Assembly: GCF_006517175.1 (NCBI RefSeq)
Contig: NZ_CP041186.1
Coordinates: 3,747,074-3,811,073, forward strand
Direction: 5' to 3'
From: Persicimonas caeni
GTDB taxonomy: Bacteria > Myxococcota_A > Bradymonadia > Bradymonadales > Bradymonadaceae
DNA: 64,000 nt
The stretch's first letter is position 1, and each line of letters begins with the position of its first letter. Positions 10,663 to 19,431 of this stretch are shown piece by piece. The translations under genes were made by a program, and so were the position numbers. The notes below the pieces were generated by a model. The model was given only the letters and a program-made list of their open reading frames with translations. It had not been told where the DNA came from and ran no database searches.

Positions 10663-11973
10663 ATGAAGAAGTACTCGCTCCAAAGATGTACGACGTCGAC
10701 TGTGTGCGCGCTGGCCGCGGCGCTGCTCGCCTCCGGCACCGCGTGGGCTCAAGAGCAGGCCGCACCGCAAGAGCTGGGCCTCGACACGGTGCTCGTCGAG
10801 GTCGCCGAAGAGAACGAGGTTTGGGAGATCACCGAGGCTCGTGTGGAGCAGGCACGCGCGGCGCGGCGCGAAGCGTGGGCGGCCCTGTTGCCGTCGATCG
10901 CACTGAGCGCCAGCGGCACACGTTACGGCGAAGAGATCGACTTTGGCGGCCGGCAGGTGCGCCCGCAATACGATTGGGCAGCGTCGGGGCGCGCGTCGAT
11001 CGCGATCTTCGACGGCACGCGCTACCCGCTGCTCGAGCGCTCGGGTGAGTTGCTCGAGGCCACGCAGGCGCTGTCGAAGTGGCAGCGAAGTACGCTTTTA
11101 TTCGAGGCGCGCCAGTCGTTCTACCTGTTGGCGGCGGCCCAAAATAGCGTCGACATCGCCCAGCGCACCCTCGAGCTTCGCCAGGCGCAGCTCGAGCGGG
11201 CCCAGGCGCTGTTGGACGCCAAGATCGCCGTCAAGCTCGACGTCGAGCGGGCCCGTACGCAGATGCTCGAGGCCAAGCAGGCCTTGTTGGAGGCGCGCGC
11301 GCTGCGCGGAAACGCCGACGACGCGCTCGGCGCGCTGCTCGCCCGCGAGCCCGGCGCGTCCGTTCGCGCCCGGGTCGACGACGCGGCGCTGCCGACGCCG
11401 CCCGAGGCGGCTCCGCTCGAGCGGATCGACGAACGCCCCGATTTCAAGGCGGTCAAAAACCAGATCCGGGCGGTCGAGCTCAGTGAGGAGGCCATCTGGT
11501 GGAGCTTTCTCCCCTTGGTCGAGCTTCGGGCAGACGCGCGCACCGGCCCCGAGAGCGCGTTCTCGAACCCCGACGGGTTCACCTGGTCGATGACGCTGTC
11601 GGCCACCTGGCTATTGTACGACGGCGGGGCGCGCTATGCGCAACTGGACGCGCTCGAGGCGCAGGTCAAAGAAGAGACACTGCAGTACCAGAGCGACCTT
11701 CGCCAGGCCCGGGTGGGCGTGCGACAGGCGCTTCGCGATTGGAAGACGGCCGACGCTGCCGTGGCGGTCGCCCGCCAGCAGGTCGAGGCGGCGAGCCAGG
11801 CTTACGAGACCGCTCAGCAACGGTTCGAGCAGGGGCTCGACACAAATATTGACGTGATTCAGGCATCCGAGACGCTCTTTCGGGCCGAGACGACGCTCAA
11901 CCGGCGCATCTTCGATGCGCGGGTGGCGGCGGCGGAGTATCGGTATTTGGTGGGGTTGTTGGGGGTGGAATAA
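10663..11973 (+). CDS. TolC-like outer membrane efflux protein
   Basis: 436 residues, a normal length for the outer membrane efflux family. A Sec signal ends near SGTAWAQ. The mature part is mostly long alpha-helices broken by short strands, as in the two repeated halves of TolC (VEQARAARREAWAALLPSIALSASG in the first half; FTWSMTLSATWLLYDGGARYAQLDAL in the second). It should form the trimeric duct across the periplasm and outer membrane for the adaptor and pump encoded next, in the order duct, adaptor, pump. About 200 bases of repeat DNA separate it from the adaptor, so the adaptor may have its own promoter. The gene is divergent from the FG-GAP gene. Confidence 0.85.
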   Translation: MKKYSLQRCTTSTVCALAAALLASGTAWAQEQAAPQELGLDTVLVEVAEENEVWEITEARVEQARAARREAWAALLPSIALSASGTRYGEEIDFGGRQVRPQYDWAASGRASIAIFDGTRYPLLERSGELLEATQALSKWQRSTLLFEARQSFYLLAAAQNSVDIAQRTLELRQAQLERAQALLDAKIAVKLDVERARTQMLEAKQALLEARALRGNADDALGALLAREPGASVRARVDDAALPTPPEAAPLERIDERPDFKAVKNQIRAVELSEEAIWWSFLPLVELRADARTGPESAFSNPDGFTWSMTLSATWLLYDGGARYAQLDALEAQVKEETLQYQSDLRQARVGVRQALRDWKTADAAVAVARQQVEAASQAYETAQQRFEQGLDTNIDVIQASETLFRAETTLNRRIFDARVAAAEYRYLVGLLGVE

Positions 11974-12052
11974 GAGACGGAAAGGGGCCTCTCCCTCGGT
12001 CCCTCTCCACTGCGCTACGCTTGCGGAGAGGGAGTCCTCTCCTCGGTCATCT

Positions 12053-12163
12053 CCTTCCCTTCGCTTGCGCTACGGGAGGATAGGAAGATGTCGACGACTC
12101 CCTCTCTCCAGTGCTTTCCTTCCCTTCGCTTGCGCTACGGGAGGAGAGGAAGATGTCGACGAC
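12053..12163 (+). repeat. 46-bp direct repeat, two copies (12053-12098, 12118-12163)
   Basis: The two 46-base copies differ at one position (T or G in GGGAGGATAGG versus GGGAGGAGAGG). Each begins CCTTCCCTTCGC and ends GATGTCGACGAC. Related, degraded copies lie at 11985-12040 and at 21240-21540. Each copy contains a purine-rich ribosome-binding-site-like stretch directly before an ATG. In the second copy that ATG (12153) is in frame with the adaptor gene. Confidence 0.85.
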
Positions 12164-12179
12164 TGACGTGAAACGACTT

Positions 12180-13382
12180 ATGAAAAAATATACAAGCACA
12201 TTCGCACTCATTCTTATCTGCGGCCTCCTGGGCGCCTGTGACGCCGGCGAGGAGGCCAAGGCTTCGTCGGCGGGCAAGAAGGGCGGCTTCAAGGTCAACT
12301 CGGCGGTGCTCGTCGAGACGACGACCGCCCAGAAGGGCCCGTTTGCGGTGCAGGGCGATTACGCCGGCGAGTTTGCCGCCGAGCGGTCGGCCGAGGTCGC
12401 ATTCGAGGTGAGCGGGCGCATCGTCGAGCTCGACTACGATATCGGCGACAAGCTCGAGAAGGGCGACGTGTTGGCCAAGGTCGACCGGACCGCCTACCTG
12501 CAAAAGGTGCGCGAGGCGCGCGCGGCCGTCGAGATGGCGCGGGCGAGCGTGGGGGAGGCCGAGGTGGCTGCCGAGAACCTCGAGAAGGACCTGGAGCGAA
12601 AGCGCCCGCTGCTCGACAAGCAGCTCATCGCCGAGCGCGAGATCGAGAACTTGGAGGCGCAGCTTCGCGGGGCCAAGCAGAAGATCGCCGTGGCCAAGGC
12701 GACGCTCGACCAGAACAACGCCAGGCTGCAGACAGCGCGCGAGAACCTGCGCAACACCGAGGTGCGCGCGCCGTTCGACGCCAAGGTCGCCGCGCGGCAT
12801 GTCGACCTGGGCACCTATGTGGGGCCGAGCCAGCCGGTGTTTCGGCTGGTGAGCGACGATGCGATCTACCTGCGGGTCAACGTGCCCGAGCAGGATAGCG
12901 GCAACATCGCTCTCGGAAAGCCGGTGACCTTGCGCATCAGCGCGCTCGGCGGTGAGGCGATCGCGGGCAAGGTCGCGCGCATCGCGCCGGCCATCGACCC
13001 GAAGACGCGCATGCTGCGTGTCGACGTGGAGCTCGCGCCGGCCTCCGGTGAAGACCAACAAGAGCAGGCCAAAGCTGCCGAGCGGGTGCGCCCCGGCATG
13101 TACGCCCAGGTGCAATTGGAGCTCGGCAGCCGCGACGAGGCGGTGACCGTGCCCAAGCAGGCGCTGCTCGAAGAGCGCGGCGGCAAGCCGTACGTGTGGA
13201 CGGCCGATGGGGGCGAGGCGCAGAAGAAGACGCTTCTCATCGGCCTGCGCGGCCGCGAGCAGGTCGAGGTGGTCGAGGGGCTCGAGGGCGGCGAGGCGAT
13301 CGTGCTGCGCGGCTTCGAGAAGCTGCAGCCGGGCACTGAAGTTCAGTCGTTGAAGGATCAGAAGGCGGGAGGCAAGCAATGA
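12180..13382 (+). CDS. RND efflux periplasmic adaptor (membrane fusion protein), lipoprotein
   Basis: About 400 residues from Met12180. N-terminal lipoprotein signal (MKKYTSTFALILICGLLGAC, lipobox LGAC). Then a barrel-sandwich hybrid with the lipoyl-like motif SGRIVELDYDIGDKLEKGDVLAKVD, a long coiled-coil hairpin (about residues 100-190) and the second lipoyl half NTEVRAPFDAKVAARHVDLGTYV. Beta-barrel and membrane-proximal domains follow. It should bridge the TolC-like duct and the pump. An in-frame ATG at 12153 has the better Shine-Dalgarno, but that sequence belongs to a 46-bp repeat; either start leaves the lipobox intact. Its stop overlaps the pump's start as ATGA. Confidence 0.88.
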   Translation: MKKYTSTFALILICGLLGACDAGEEAKASSAGKKGGFKVNSAVLVETTTAQKGPFAVQGDYAGEFAAERSAEVAFEVSGRIVELDYDIGDKLEKGDVLAKVDRTAYLQKVREARAAVEMARASVGEAEVAAENLEKDLERKRPLLDKQLIAEREIENLEAQLRGAKQKIAVAKATLDQNNARLQTARENLRNTEVRAPFDAKVAARHVDLGTYVGPSQPVFRLVSDDAIYLRVNVPEQDSGNIALGKPVTLRISALGGEAIAGKVARIAPAIDPKTRMLRVDVELAPASGEDQQEQAKAAERVRPGMYAQVQLELGSRDEAVTVPKQALLEERGGKPYVWTADGGEAQKKTLLIGLRGREQVEVVEGLEGGEAIVLRGFEKLQPGTEVQSLKDQKAGGKQ

Positions 13383-16300
13383 ACCTGCCCAAGGCAGCAG
13401 TTCACCGGCCCGTATTGACGACGATGTTCTTCCTCGGGCTGATCTTTTTGGGCGCGGTGTCGTTTACGCGCCTGCAGGTCGACCTCCTGCCCGAGATCGA
13501 CTTTCCGAGCATCTCGGTGGTCACCACCTACGAGGGCGCAGGCCCCGAGGAGATGGAGACGATCGTCACTCGCCCCATCGAGCAGGCGGTCAGCACGATC
13601 GAGGGCATCGATCGCATCGAGAGCCTGTCGGCCGAGGGCCGAAGCCGCGTGGCGCTTCGCTTCGTGTGGGGTACCAACCTCGACACCGCGCTCAACGACG
13701 TGCGCGCGGCGGTCGAGCGCGTCAAATCACAGCTTCCCGAAGAAGCCGAAAACCCGGTCGTCTACAAGTTCGACTTGGGAAGCTTTCCGGTGCTCTATAT
13801 GGGCCTGTCGGGCGAGCTCGACGAGCCGGCGCTTCGCCAGCTCGCCGAGCAGGAGCTCGGCCCGCGCATCGAGCGCATCGAGGGCGTCGCCCGCGTCGAC
13901 GTGCGCGGTGGTCTGAAGCGCCAGATCCATATCTTGCTCGACGCCGAGCGCCTCAAAGCGCTCGACCTCGCCCCGCAGACGGTGGTGAGCGCGCTTCGCG
14001 AGCAGAACCGCAACGTCCCCGCCGGCGTGGTCGAGCAATTCGACGACAACGTGCTGTTGCGCTCGGTGGGCGAGGCCGAAAAGGTCGAGGATTTCGAGAG
14101 CGTCGTCGTCGACCTTCGTACCGGCGAAGACGGCTCGCAGAACCCGATCTTCCTCAAGGATGTCGCGCGCATCGTCGACACCTACGAGGAGCCGACCAAT
14201 GTGGTGCGCGTCAACGGCGAGCCGGGCATCCGGCTGAGCGTCAACAAGCAGTCGGGCTCGAACACCGTGACGGTGGCCAAGCGGGTCATCGCCGAGCTCG
14301 ACGGCATCAACCGCGACTACGAGGGGCGCGCCAAGCTCACGGTGCTCGAGGACACCTCCGAATATATCGAGGACTCGATCTCGAACGTGCAGGAGAGCGT
14401 GCTCATCGGCGCGTTGTTGGCGATCTTCGTGCTCTTGTTCTTCCTGCGAGATGTGCGCTCGACGCTGATCATCGCCACGGCGATCCCGATCTCGGTCATC
14501 GGCATCTTCACGCTGATGTACTACTTCGACATTACCCTCAACCTGATCAGCTTCGGCGGCGTGGCGCTCGGCATCGGCCTTCTGGTCGATAACGCGATCG
14601 TCATTCTGGAGAATATCTTCCGAAAGCTCGAGGAGGGCGACGACCCCGAGACGGCCGCCGTGGACGGTTCGCGCGAGGTCGCCACGGCGATCGTGGCGTC
14701 GACGACCACCACGCTGGTCGTGTTCATCCCGGTAGTCTTTTTGACCGGTCTGGCGTCGATCTTCTTCGGTCAGATGGCGTTCGTGGTCAGCTTCGCGCTG
14801 ATCTGCGCGCTGGCCGTGGCGCTGACGCTCGTGCCGATGCTGTCGGCCAAATTCCTGAGCACCAAGTCGAGCAAGATGACGAGTGACGAGGGCTTGGTCG
14901 GCTCGTTTCTGGCTGCCCTCGAGCGCACTTACGGCAACCTCGCCGACTGGTGCCTGTCGCACCCCAAGATCACGCTCACCGGCGCGGCCGCCCTGTTGGG
15001 CGCCTCGCTGCTTCTCGTGCCGCATATCGGCACCGAGCTGATGCCCGAAGAGGACCAGAGCGAGGTCAATATCAGCCTCGACATGCCCGTGGGCACGCGG
15101 ATTGAAGTGACCGAGCGGGCCATCCGCAAGATCGAGGCGGTGGTGCCCGAGGCGATCCCCGAGATGGAGTCGATGCGCACCATCATCGGCACGCCCGGCT
15201 TCTGGTCGAGCAGCGGTGAGGAGAGCGCGAGCATCGAGATCAAGGTCGTCGATCCCGAGCAGCGCGATCGCAGCAGCGAGGAGATCGCCAATGATATTCG
15301 CTCGATGGTGACCGGGCTGACGCCCGGGGCGGACGTGCGCGTGCGCGCCGGCGGCGGCCTGTGGATCTTGCGCATCATGCGCGGCGGGGGCGATCGCCTG
15401 CAGCTGCAGGTGCGCGGCTTCGACATGGACACCGGCGACAAGCTGGCGCTCGAGGTCAAAGAGATGATGGAGTCGACCGAGGGGATCGCCTCGGCGCGCA
15501 TCAGCCGCCAGCCCGGCGGCAAAGAGCTGCAGATCGTGCCCGACCGCAAAAAGCTCGGCCGCCTGGGCGTCACGCCCGCGGTCGTCGCCCGCCAGATTCA
15601 GACGTACGTGCAGGGAAGCCGCGCGACGGTCTTCCGCGCGTTGGGCGACGAGTTCGACGTGCTCGTGCGGCTGTCCGAGAAGGACCGCGAGTCGATCGAA
15701 GCGGTGCTCGACGCGCCGGTGGTTCTGCCGGGCGTCGGCAGCCTGCCCATGCGCGAGGTGGTCGAGGTCCGCGAGACCGAAAGCCCGCTGACGATCGACC
15801 GCGAGAACCAGCGCCGCGTCATCGACCTGCGCGCCAACCTGACCGGCGACCGCGACCTGGGCTCGCTGACGACCGAGCTTCGCGACAAGATCCGTCAGAT
15901 GGAGATGCCCGAGGGCTTCAGCGTGCTCGTCAAAGGCGAGTCCGAAGAGCAAAAGAAGACCTTCTCGAGCCTGCTCGTCGGTATCCTGCTGGCGATCGTG
16001 CTCGTCTACATGGTCATGGCCTCGCAGTTCGAGAGCTTCTTGCAGCCGCTCTACATCATGTTCTCCATCCCGTTCGCCGCCATCGGCGTCCTGGCGATGC
16101 TCGCGGCGACCGGCACCACCTTCAACATGCAGTCGTTCTTGGGCTGCATCGTGCTCATCGGTATCGTCGTCAACAACGCGATCGTGCTCATCGACTACAT
16201 CAACCTGATGCGCGAAGAGCGCTCGATGAGCGTGCTCGAGGCGGTGCGTGTGAGCGTGCGCCGCCGCCTGCGCCCGATTCTGATGACCACCGCCACCACC

Positions 16301-16480
16301 ATGCTCGCCCTGATGCCCGTGGCGATCGGCCTGGGCGAGGGCGGCGAGACCCAGGCGCCGCTGGCGCGGGCGGTGATCGGCGGGTTGTTCGTGTCGGCGG
16401 CGATTTCGTTGGTGGTGATCCCGGTGATTTACAATTGGGTGGAGGGTTGGCGGGAGAAGAGGGCGCGCAGTCAGGCGTAG
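13379..16480 (+). CDS. RND family multidrug efflux pump (AcrB/MexB-type permease)
   Basis: 1033 residues, the family's usual size. The N-terminus MNLPKAAVHRPVLTTMFFLGLIFLGAVSF is transmembrane helix 1, followed by the porter domain motifs QVDLLPEIDFPSI and GAGPEEME. Further helices carry the family motifs LGIGLLVDNAIVILEN and, in the second half, GIVVNNAIVLIDYIN. RND pumps use the proton gradient to expel drugs, lipids or metals through adaptor and TolC. It overlaps the adaptor by four bases, so the two are translationally coupled. The helix containing VDNAIVILEN lacks the paired DD of AcrB (only one Asp is seen), which is common in non-AcrB HAE-type pumps. The substrate is unknown. Confidence 0.92.
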   Translation: MNLPKAAVHRPVLTTMFFLGLIFLGAVSFTRLQVDLLPEIDFPSISVVTTYEGAGPEEMETIVTRPIEQAVSTIEGIDRIESLSAEGRSRVALRFVWGTNLDTALNDVRAAVERVKSQLPEEAENPVVYKFDLGSFPVLYMGLSGELDEPALRQLAEQELGPRIERIEGVARVDVRGGLKRQIHILLDAERLKALDLAPQTVVSALREQNRNVPAGVVEQFDDNVLLRSVGEAEKVEDFESVVVDLRTGEDGSQNPIFLKDVARIVDTYEEPTNVVRVNGEPGIRLSVNKQSGSNTVTVAKRVIAELDGINRDYEGRAKLTVLEDTSEYIEDSISNVQESVLIGALLAIFVLLFFLRDVRSTLIIATAIPISVIGIFTLMYYFDITLNLISFGGVALGIGLLVDNAIVILENIFRKLEEGDDPETAAVDGSREVATAIVASTTTTLVVFIPVVFLTGLASIFFGQMAFVVSFALICALAVALTLVPMLSAKFLSTKSSKMTSDEGLVGSFLAALERTYGNLADWCLSHPKITLTGAAALLGASLLLVPHIGTELMPEEDQSEVNISLDMPVGTRIEVTERAIRKIEAVVPEAIPEMESMRTIIGTPGFWSSSGEESASIEIKVVDPEQRDRSSEEIANDIRSMVTGLTPGADVRVRAGGGLWILRIMRGGGDRLQLQVRGFDMDTGDKLALEVKEMMESTEGIASARISRQPGGKELQIVPDRKKLGRLGVTPAVVARQIQTYVQGSRATVFRALGDEFDVLVRLSEKDRESIEAVLDAPVVLPGVGSLPMREVVEVRETESPLTIDRENQRRVIDLRANLTGDRDLGSLTTELRDKIRQMEMPEGFSVLVKGESEEQKKTFSSLLVGILLAIVLVYMVMASQFESFLQPLYIMFSIPFAAIGVLAMLAATGTTFNMQSFLGCIVLIGIVVNNAIVLIDYINLMREERSMSVLEAVRVSVRRRLRPILMTTATTMLALMPVAIGLGEGGETQAPLARAVIGGLFVSAAISLVVIPVIYNWVEGWREKRARSQA

Positions 16481-16511
16481 GCTCGTAAAGCAAGGCGTAG
16501 CTTGTTGTCGA

Positions 16512-16665
16512 CCCCCATCCGCCTCGCGCTGCACTTCGCGCTCGGCACCTTCCCCCGGGGGAAGGGATGCTGTTGCGAGAAGCTACATGGTTCAGGCGCG
16601 CTAAGGCATCCCTTCCCCTCGGGGAAGGTGTCCCGCGCGTCTTGTTGCGCGGGACGGATGGGGGG
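16512..16665. repeat. 154-bp imperfect inverted repeat, MITE-like
   Basis: Two arms of about 58 bases (16512-16569 and 16608-16665) begin and end with CCCCCATCCG and CGGATGGGGG. They are strongly complementary through ACCTTCCCC...GGGGAAGGGATGC. The loop is about 38 bases. It sits between the convergent RND pump and ComEA-like genes. There is no coding content and no evident transposase. Confidence 0.8.
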
Positions 16666-16689
16666 CCTCATGGGCCCAGACGCCACTCG

Positions 16690-17247
16690 CTACTTCGCCA
16701 ACGTCGTCGGCCCACTCACCGCCAACATCGGCGCCAACTTCGCAAAGGTCGCCTTACCGATACCCCGCACCCTCAGCAGATGCTTCGGCTCCTCGAAGCG
16801 ACGCTTCTGGCGAAACTCGACGATGCGTGCGGCCAGCGACGGGCCGACGCCTGGCAGCGCCATCAGTTGGTCGATCGAGGCGGTGTTCAGGTTGACCACG
16901 CCGGTGGGTCCGGCGTTGTTCTTCTTTTCAGCTTTCGGGGGAGCGTCGGTCTCCGAGGCGGCGGGCGCCGACTCGTCGGGCTCGGCTGCGAGATCGGTGG
17001 GCGCGTGGTCCGCCGTCTCTTCGGCGGGGCCGGCGAAGGCCATCTCGCCCGCCTGAGCGACCGCGGTCGGTTCGTCGGTCTCGTCGGCCAGGCCCTGGGT
17101 CTCGGCCGGCGGTTTGTCGGTGCTCGTCTGCTCGACGCAGTTGCAGTCGGCCGGCTCGTACTCCGCGGTGACCGGCTCGGGTTGGCTGCAGCCAACGCTT
17201 CCAAAAGCGAACACAAAGAGCGAAATCAACAGGGTTTCGATACGCAT
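16690..17247 (-). CDS. ComEA-like helix-hairpin-helix lipoprotein
   Basis: 185 residues. Lipoprotein signal with a Cys at VGCSQ (about residue 20), then a long linker rich in Ala, Glu, Asp and Pro. The last ~65 residues are a tandem helix-hairpin-helix DNA-binding module (VNLNTASIDQLMALPGVGPS, then LLRVRGIGKATF). This matches the C-terminal domain of ComEA, which binds incoming DNA in natural transformation. ComEA is normally held by an N-terminal transmembrane helix, so a lipid anchor is a variation. No other competence genes are near. Exported ComEA-like proteins with unknown roles also exist, so competence is only a possibility. Confidence 0.75.
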   Translation of the reverse strand: MRIETLLISLFVFAFGSVGCSQPEPVTAEYEPADCNCVEQTSTDKPPAETQGLADETDEPTAVAQAGEMAFAGPAEETADHAPTDLAAEPDESAPAASETDAPPKAEKKNNAGPTGVVNLNTASIDQLMALPGVGPSLAARIVEFRQKRRFEEPKHLLRVRGIGKATFAKLAPMLAVSGPTTLAK

Positions 17248-17601
17248 TTTCGATTCTCCATCTATCTGAAGTCAGTTTCAGTTTGCCGTTTACCATCGAG
17301 GGGCTTTCGTCCCCCTCATTACGGTTTTCGGCAAAAATGGAAAATCGTTGCGTACTTTTTTGGAAATCGGGGTGTGGTGGGGTGCTGGAGGGGGTTGTGG
17401 CTAAAGAGATCAACTCACCAGAGGCGCCCCATGAACGTGCTCGTGCACCTGAACGTGAACGGCAGTTTCAACGGCAATGAATGCAAAACGGCAGGCAGCT
17501 CCGATCGAGCGATGCCTGCCGTTTCGAGGGATGTTCAGATGGCGGCGATATGTGCAGGGGGAACGGCCGTTTACGTGCACGTGCACGTGGCAAGTTCACG
17601 T
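17248..17601. other. Intergenic DNA with GTGCAC/GTGAAC runs and a hairpin
   Basis: 354 bases between the ComEA-like gene's start and the caspase operon's end. Around 17432-17465 and 17564-17600 there are inverted runs of six-base units close to CGTGCA and CGTGAA, each next to AACGG. Between them lies the hairpin at 17486-17524. No gene with a credible ribosome-binding site was found. Confidence 0.6.
17486..17524 (-). terminator. Probable terminator of the sigma/anti-sigma/caspase operon
   Basis: Arms AAACGGCAGGCA and TGCCTGCCGTTT around a 15-base loop, 78 bases beyond the caspase stop codon. On the minus strand the stem is followed by only about four T residues, so it is a moderate intrinsic terminator. 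Confidence 0.6.
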
Positions 17602-19431
17602 TTAGAAGCCGACGCCCACGCCCACATACGGCTGCCAGTACAGCGTCTCGCTGACCTGGTCGGTGCTCGTCTGGGTGACGACGTCGAGCGAGACGCCCGG
17701 CTCGACTTCGAGCTGCCACGACTCACCGATGCTCCAGCCGAAGGCGAGCGCGAGTTCGCCGCGGGCGCCCAGCGGGTCGCCCTGGGCTTGTGCGTCGTCG
17801 GCCAACATGACGAATTGGTAGCCGGTGCGCAGGCGCGGCTCGAGGTAGCTCGCGCCCGTGGCGAAGCGGTGGGCGAGTTCGACGCCGAGGGCGGCGCGGT
17901 GGCCGACGACGTCGCTGCCGGGCGTAAAGCCGTAGCTTGCGAACGGGCCGACCGCCCAGCCGTTGTCGTGGCGGAACAGGCCGTCGAAGCGCACGTGGTG
18001 TTGGGGGCCGTCGGCGTCGAGCAGGGCCGGGCTGATGGCGTAGCCGGTGCTCGGGGCGAAGGCCCACGGGGTGTCGGGCTCGAGCCGGATGCGCTGGCGG
18101 GCGCCGGCGTCGTATTTGTCGCGCGCGGCGACGAAGCCGCGGTAGAAGCCGTCGCCGTAAGCGACCGAGAAGAGGCCGGTGCGAAACGCCTCGTCGACGG
18201 CGCCGCGCGATTGGCCGCTCTGGGTGGCGAAGGCCAGCTCGGTAGTACTCACCGTGGCGTCGTCGAGGGGCACCGACGCCTGCTTGCCGCCCGTGCTCAG
18301 GTAGTAGCCGCGCTTGCCGACCGGCTCGTGCAAGAGGACGACGCGGGTGGCCAACGTGGCGTCGACGTTGAAGTCGGCGTAGCGCAGGCCGCGGGCGTCT
18401 TCGAGGTGGAAGCGTCCGCCCGTTTGGGTGGGCACTTCGAGCACGGTGGCGTTTTGGTAGTCGTCCAGCGCGACCAGCGGGCGAGCGCGGTGCTGCTCGG
18501 GCGGGTCGGCGTAGACGTTGATGCGAGCGCGCGGGTTGGCCACGCCGGCGTTGGCGGCGACCAGGTAGGCCTCGATCTCGGCGTAGGTGATGTCGCCGTT
18601 TTGGTCGACGTCGGCGGCGCCCAACAAGGCGCTTCGAAGCTGGTGGCTGAAGACGCCGGCGCGAAAGCGGCTCCACTCGTGAACCTCGGCGGTGCCGGAG
18701 GTCGACACGATCACGCCCACGGTGCTGTCGCGCTCGGTCTTCTTGGCCTTGTGGCTGCGCTTGGACAGGTAGGCGTCGAGTTCGCCGTCGAGCGACTCGC
18801 CGGAGCGGTCGTCTTTCCAGTCGTCGTTTCCGCCGCGCGACTCGACCATGAAGTACGAGTGGCAGGCGTCGACAATCAGGTGCGTGTAGTCGGCGTCGAT
18901 GCCCTCGATCACGTCGCGGAACAGCTCGGTTCGCTCGAGCTTGCCGTCGCTCAGGCTCAGATAGCCTTCGCCGGTGTCGTCCACGTTTCCGTGGCCGGTA
19001 AAGACGAGGTAGACCTCGCTTTCGATGCCCTTCTTTTTGTTCGCGCGAATGGTGCGCGACAGGTTGCCGACGGCCTTTTTGAGCTGCGCGCGCGACGGCG
19101 GCGCGGTATGCGGGACGACCTTCGGAAAGATCTTTTGGCTGTCGGCGTCGAGCGTGGTCAGAAGCGTCGCCTCGTCGGTGAGGCTGTCGAACAGCTCGTA
19201 GTAGCGAGCGCCGTCGTCGTCGGCGAATTTCAGGGGCTTTACGCCCTCGTCGACGCTCGAGTTGTTGGCCACGATGAGCGCGTAGACGCGTGTCTTCTCG
19301 GCCTCGGAGGAGCCGTTCTCTCCAGCCAGCGCCGGTGCGGCGGCGAAGCTCGCCACCACCAGGGCACAGAGGAGCGCGACGAATCGAGCTTTGGCGCGTG
19401 ACTCTTTCGGGGTGTGTCCTCGGCCTTTCAT
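17602..19431 (-). CDS. Exported caspase-like (C14) protease with C-terminal beta-barrel-like domain
   Basis: 609 residues with a Sec signal ending near ALAGE (residue 37). Residues ~46-290 form a caspase p20/p10-type domain: YALIVANN opening, catalytic His147 in FTGHG and catalytic Cys190 in VDACHS. A canonical EF-hand loop, D274-x-D276-x-N278-G-D280-I-x3-E285, follows. Residues ~310-450 form a beta-rich linker. Residues ~470-609 alternate polar and hydrophobic residues in short strands and end in VGVGF, as outer membrane barrels do (terminal Phe). The start codon overlaps the anti-sigma stop (ATGA), so the genes are coupled. Caspase-like proteases cleave after Asp, Arg or Lys; the substrate here is unknown. 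Confidence 0.82.
   Translation of the reverse strand: MKGRGHTPKESRAKARFVALLCALVVASFAAAPALAGENGSSEAEKTRVYALIVANNSSVDEGVKPLKFADDDGARYYELFDSLTDEATLLTTLDADSQKIFPKVVPHTAPPSRAQLKKAVGNLSRTIRANKKKGIESEVYLVFTGHGNVDDTGEGYLSLSDGKLERTELFRDVIEGIDADYTHLIVDACHSYFMVESRGGNDDWKDDRSGESLDGELDAYLSKRSHKAKKTERDSTVGVIVSTSGTAEVHEWSRFRAGVFSHQLRSALLGAADVDQNGDITYAEIEAYLVAANAGVANPRARINVYADPPEQHRARPLVALDDYQNATVLEVPTQTGGRFHLEDARGLRYADFNVDATLATRVVLLHEPVGKRGYYLSTGGKQASVPLDDATVSTTELAFATQSGQSRGAVDEAFRTGLFSVAYGDGFYRGFVAARDKYDAGARQRIRLEPDTPWAFAPSTGYAISPALLDADGPQHHVRFDGLFRHDNGWAVGPFASYGFTPGSDVVGHRAALGVELAHRFATGASYLEPRLRTGYQFVMLADDAQAQGDPLGARGELALAFGWSIGESWQLEVEPGVSLDVVTQTSTDQVSETLYWQPYVGVGVGF

Noticed and set aside
12153-12179. 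ATG at 12153 as the certain adaptor start
   Set aside because: It lies in a repeated element whose other copy precedes no gene, so the good Shine-Dalgarno may be fortuitous; kept as an alternative.
13727-16534. 935-codon open frame antisense to the RND pump
   Set aside because: It is a shadow of codon bias in the pump gene; the frame has no start with a ribosome-binding site and a low-complexity His/Asp/Arg product.
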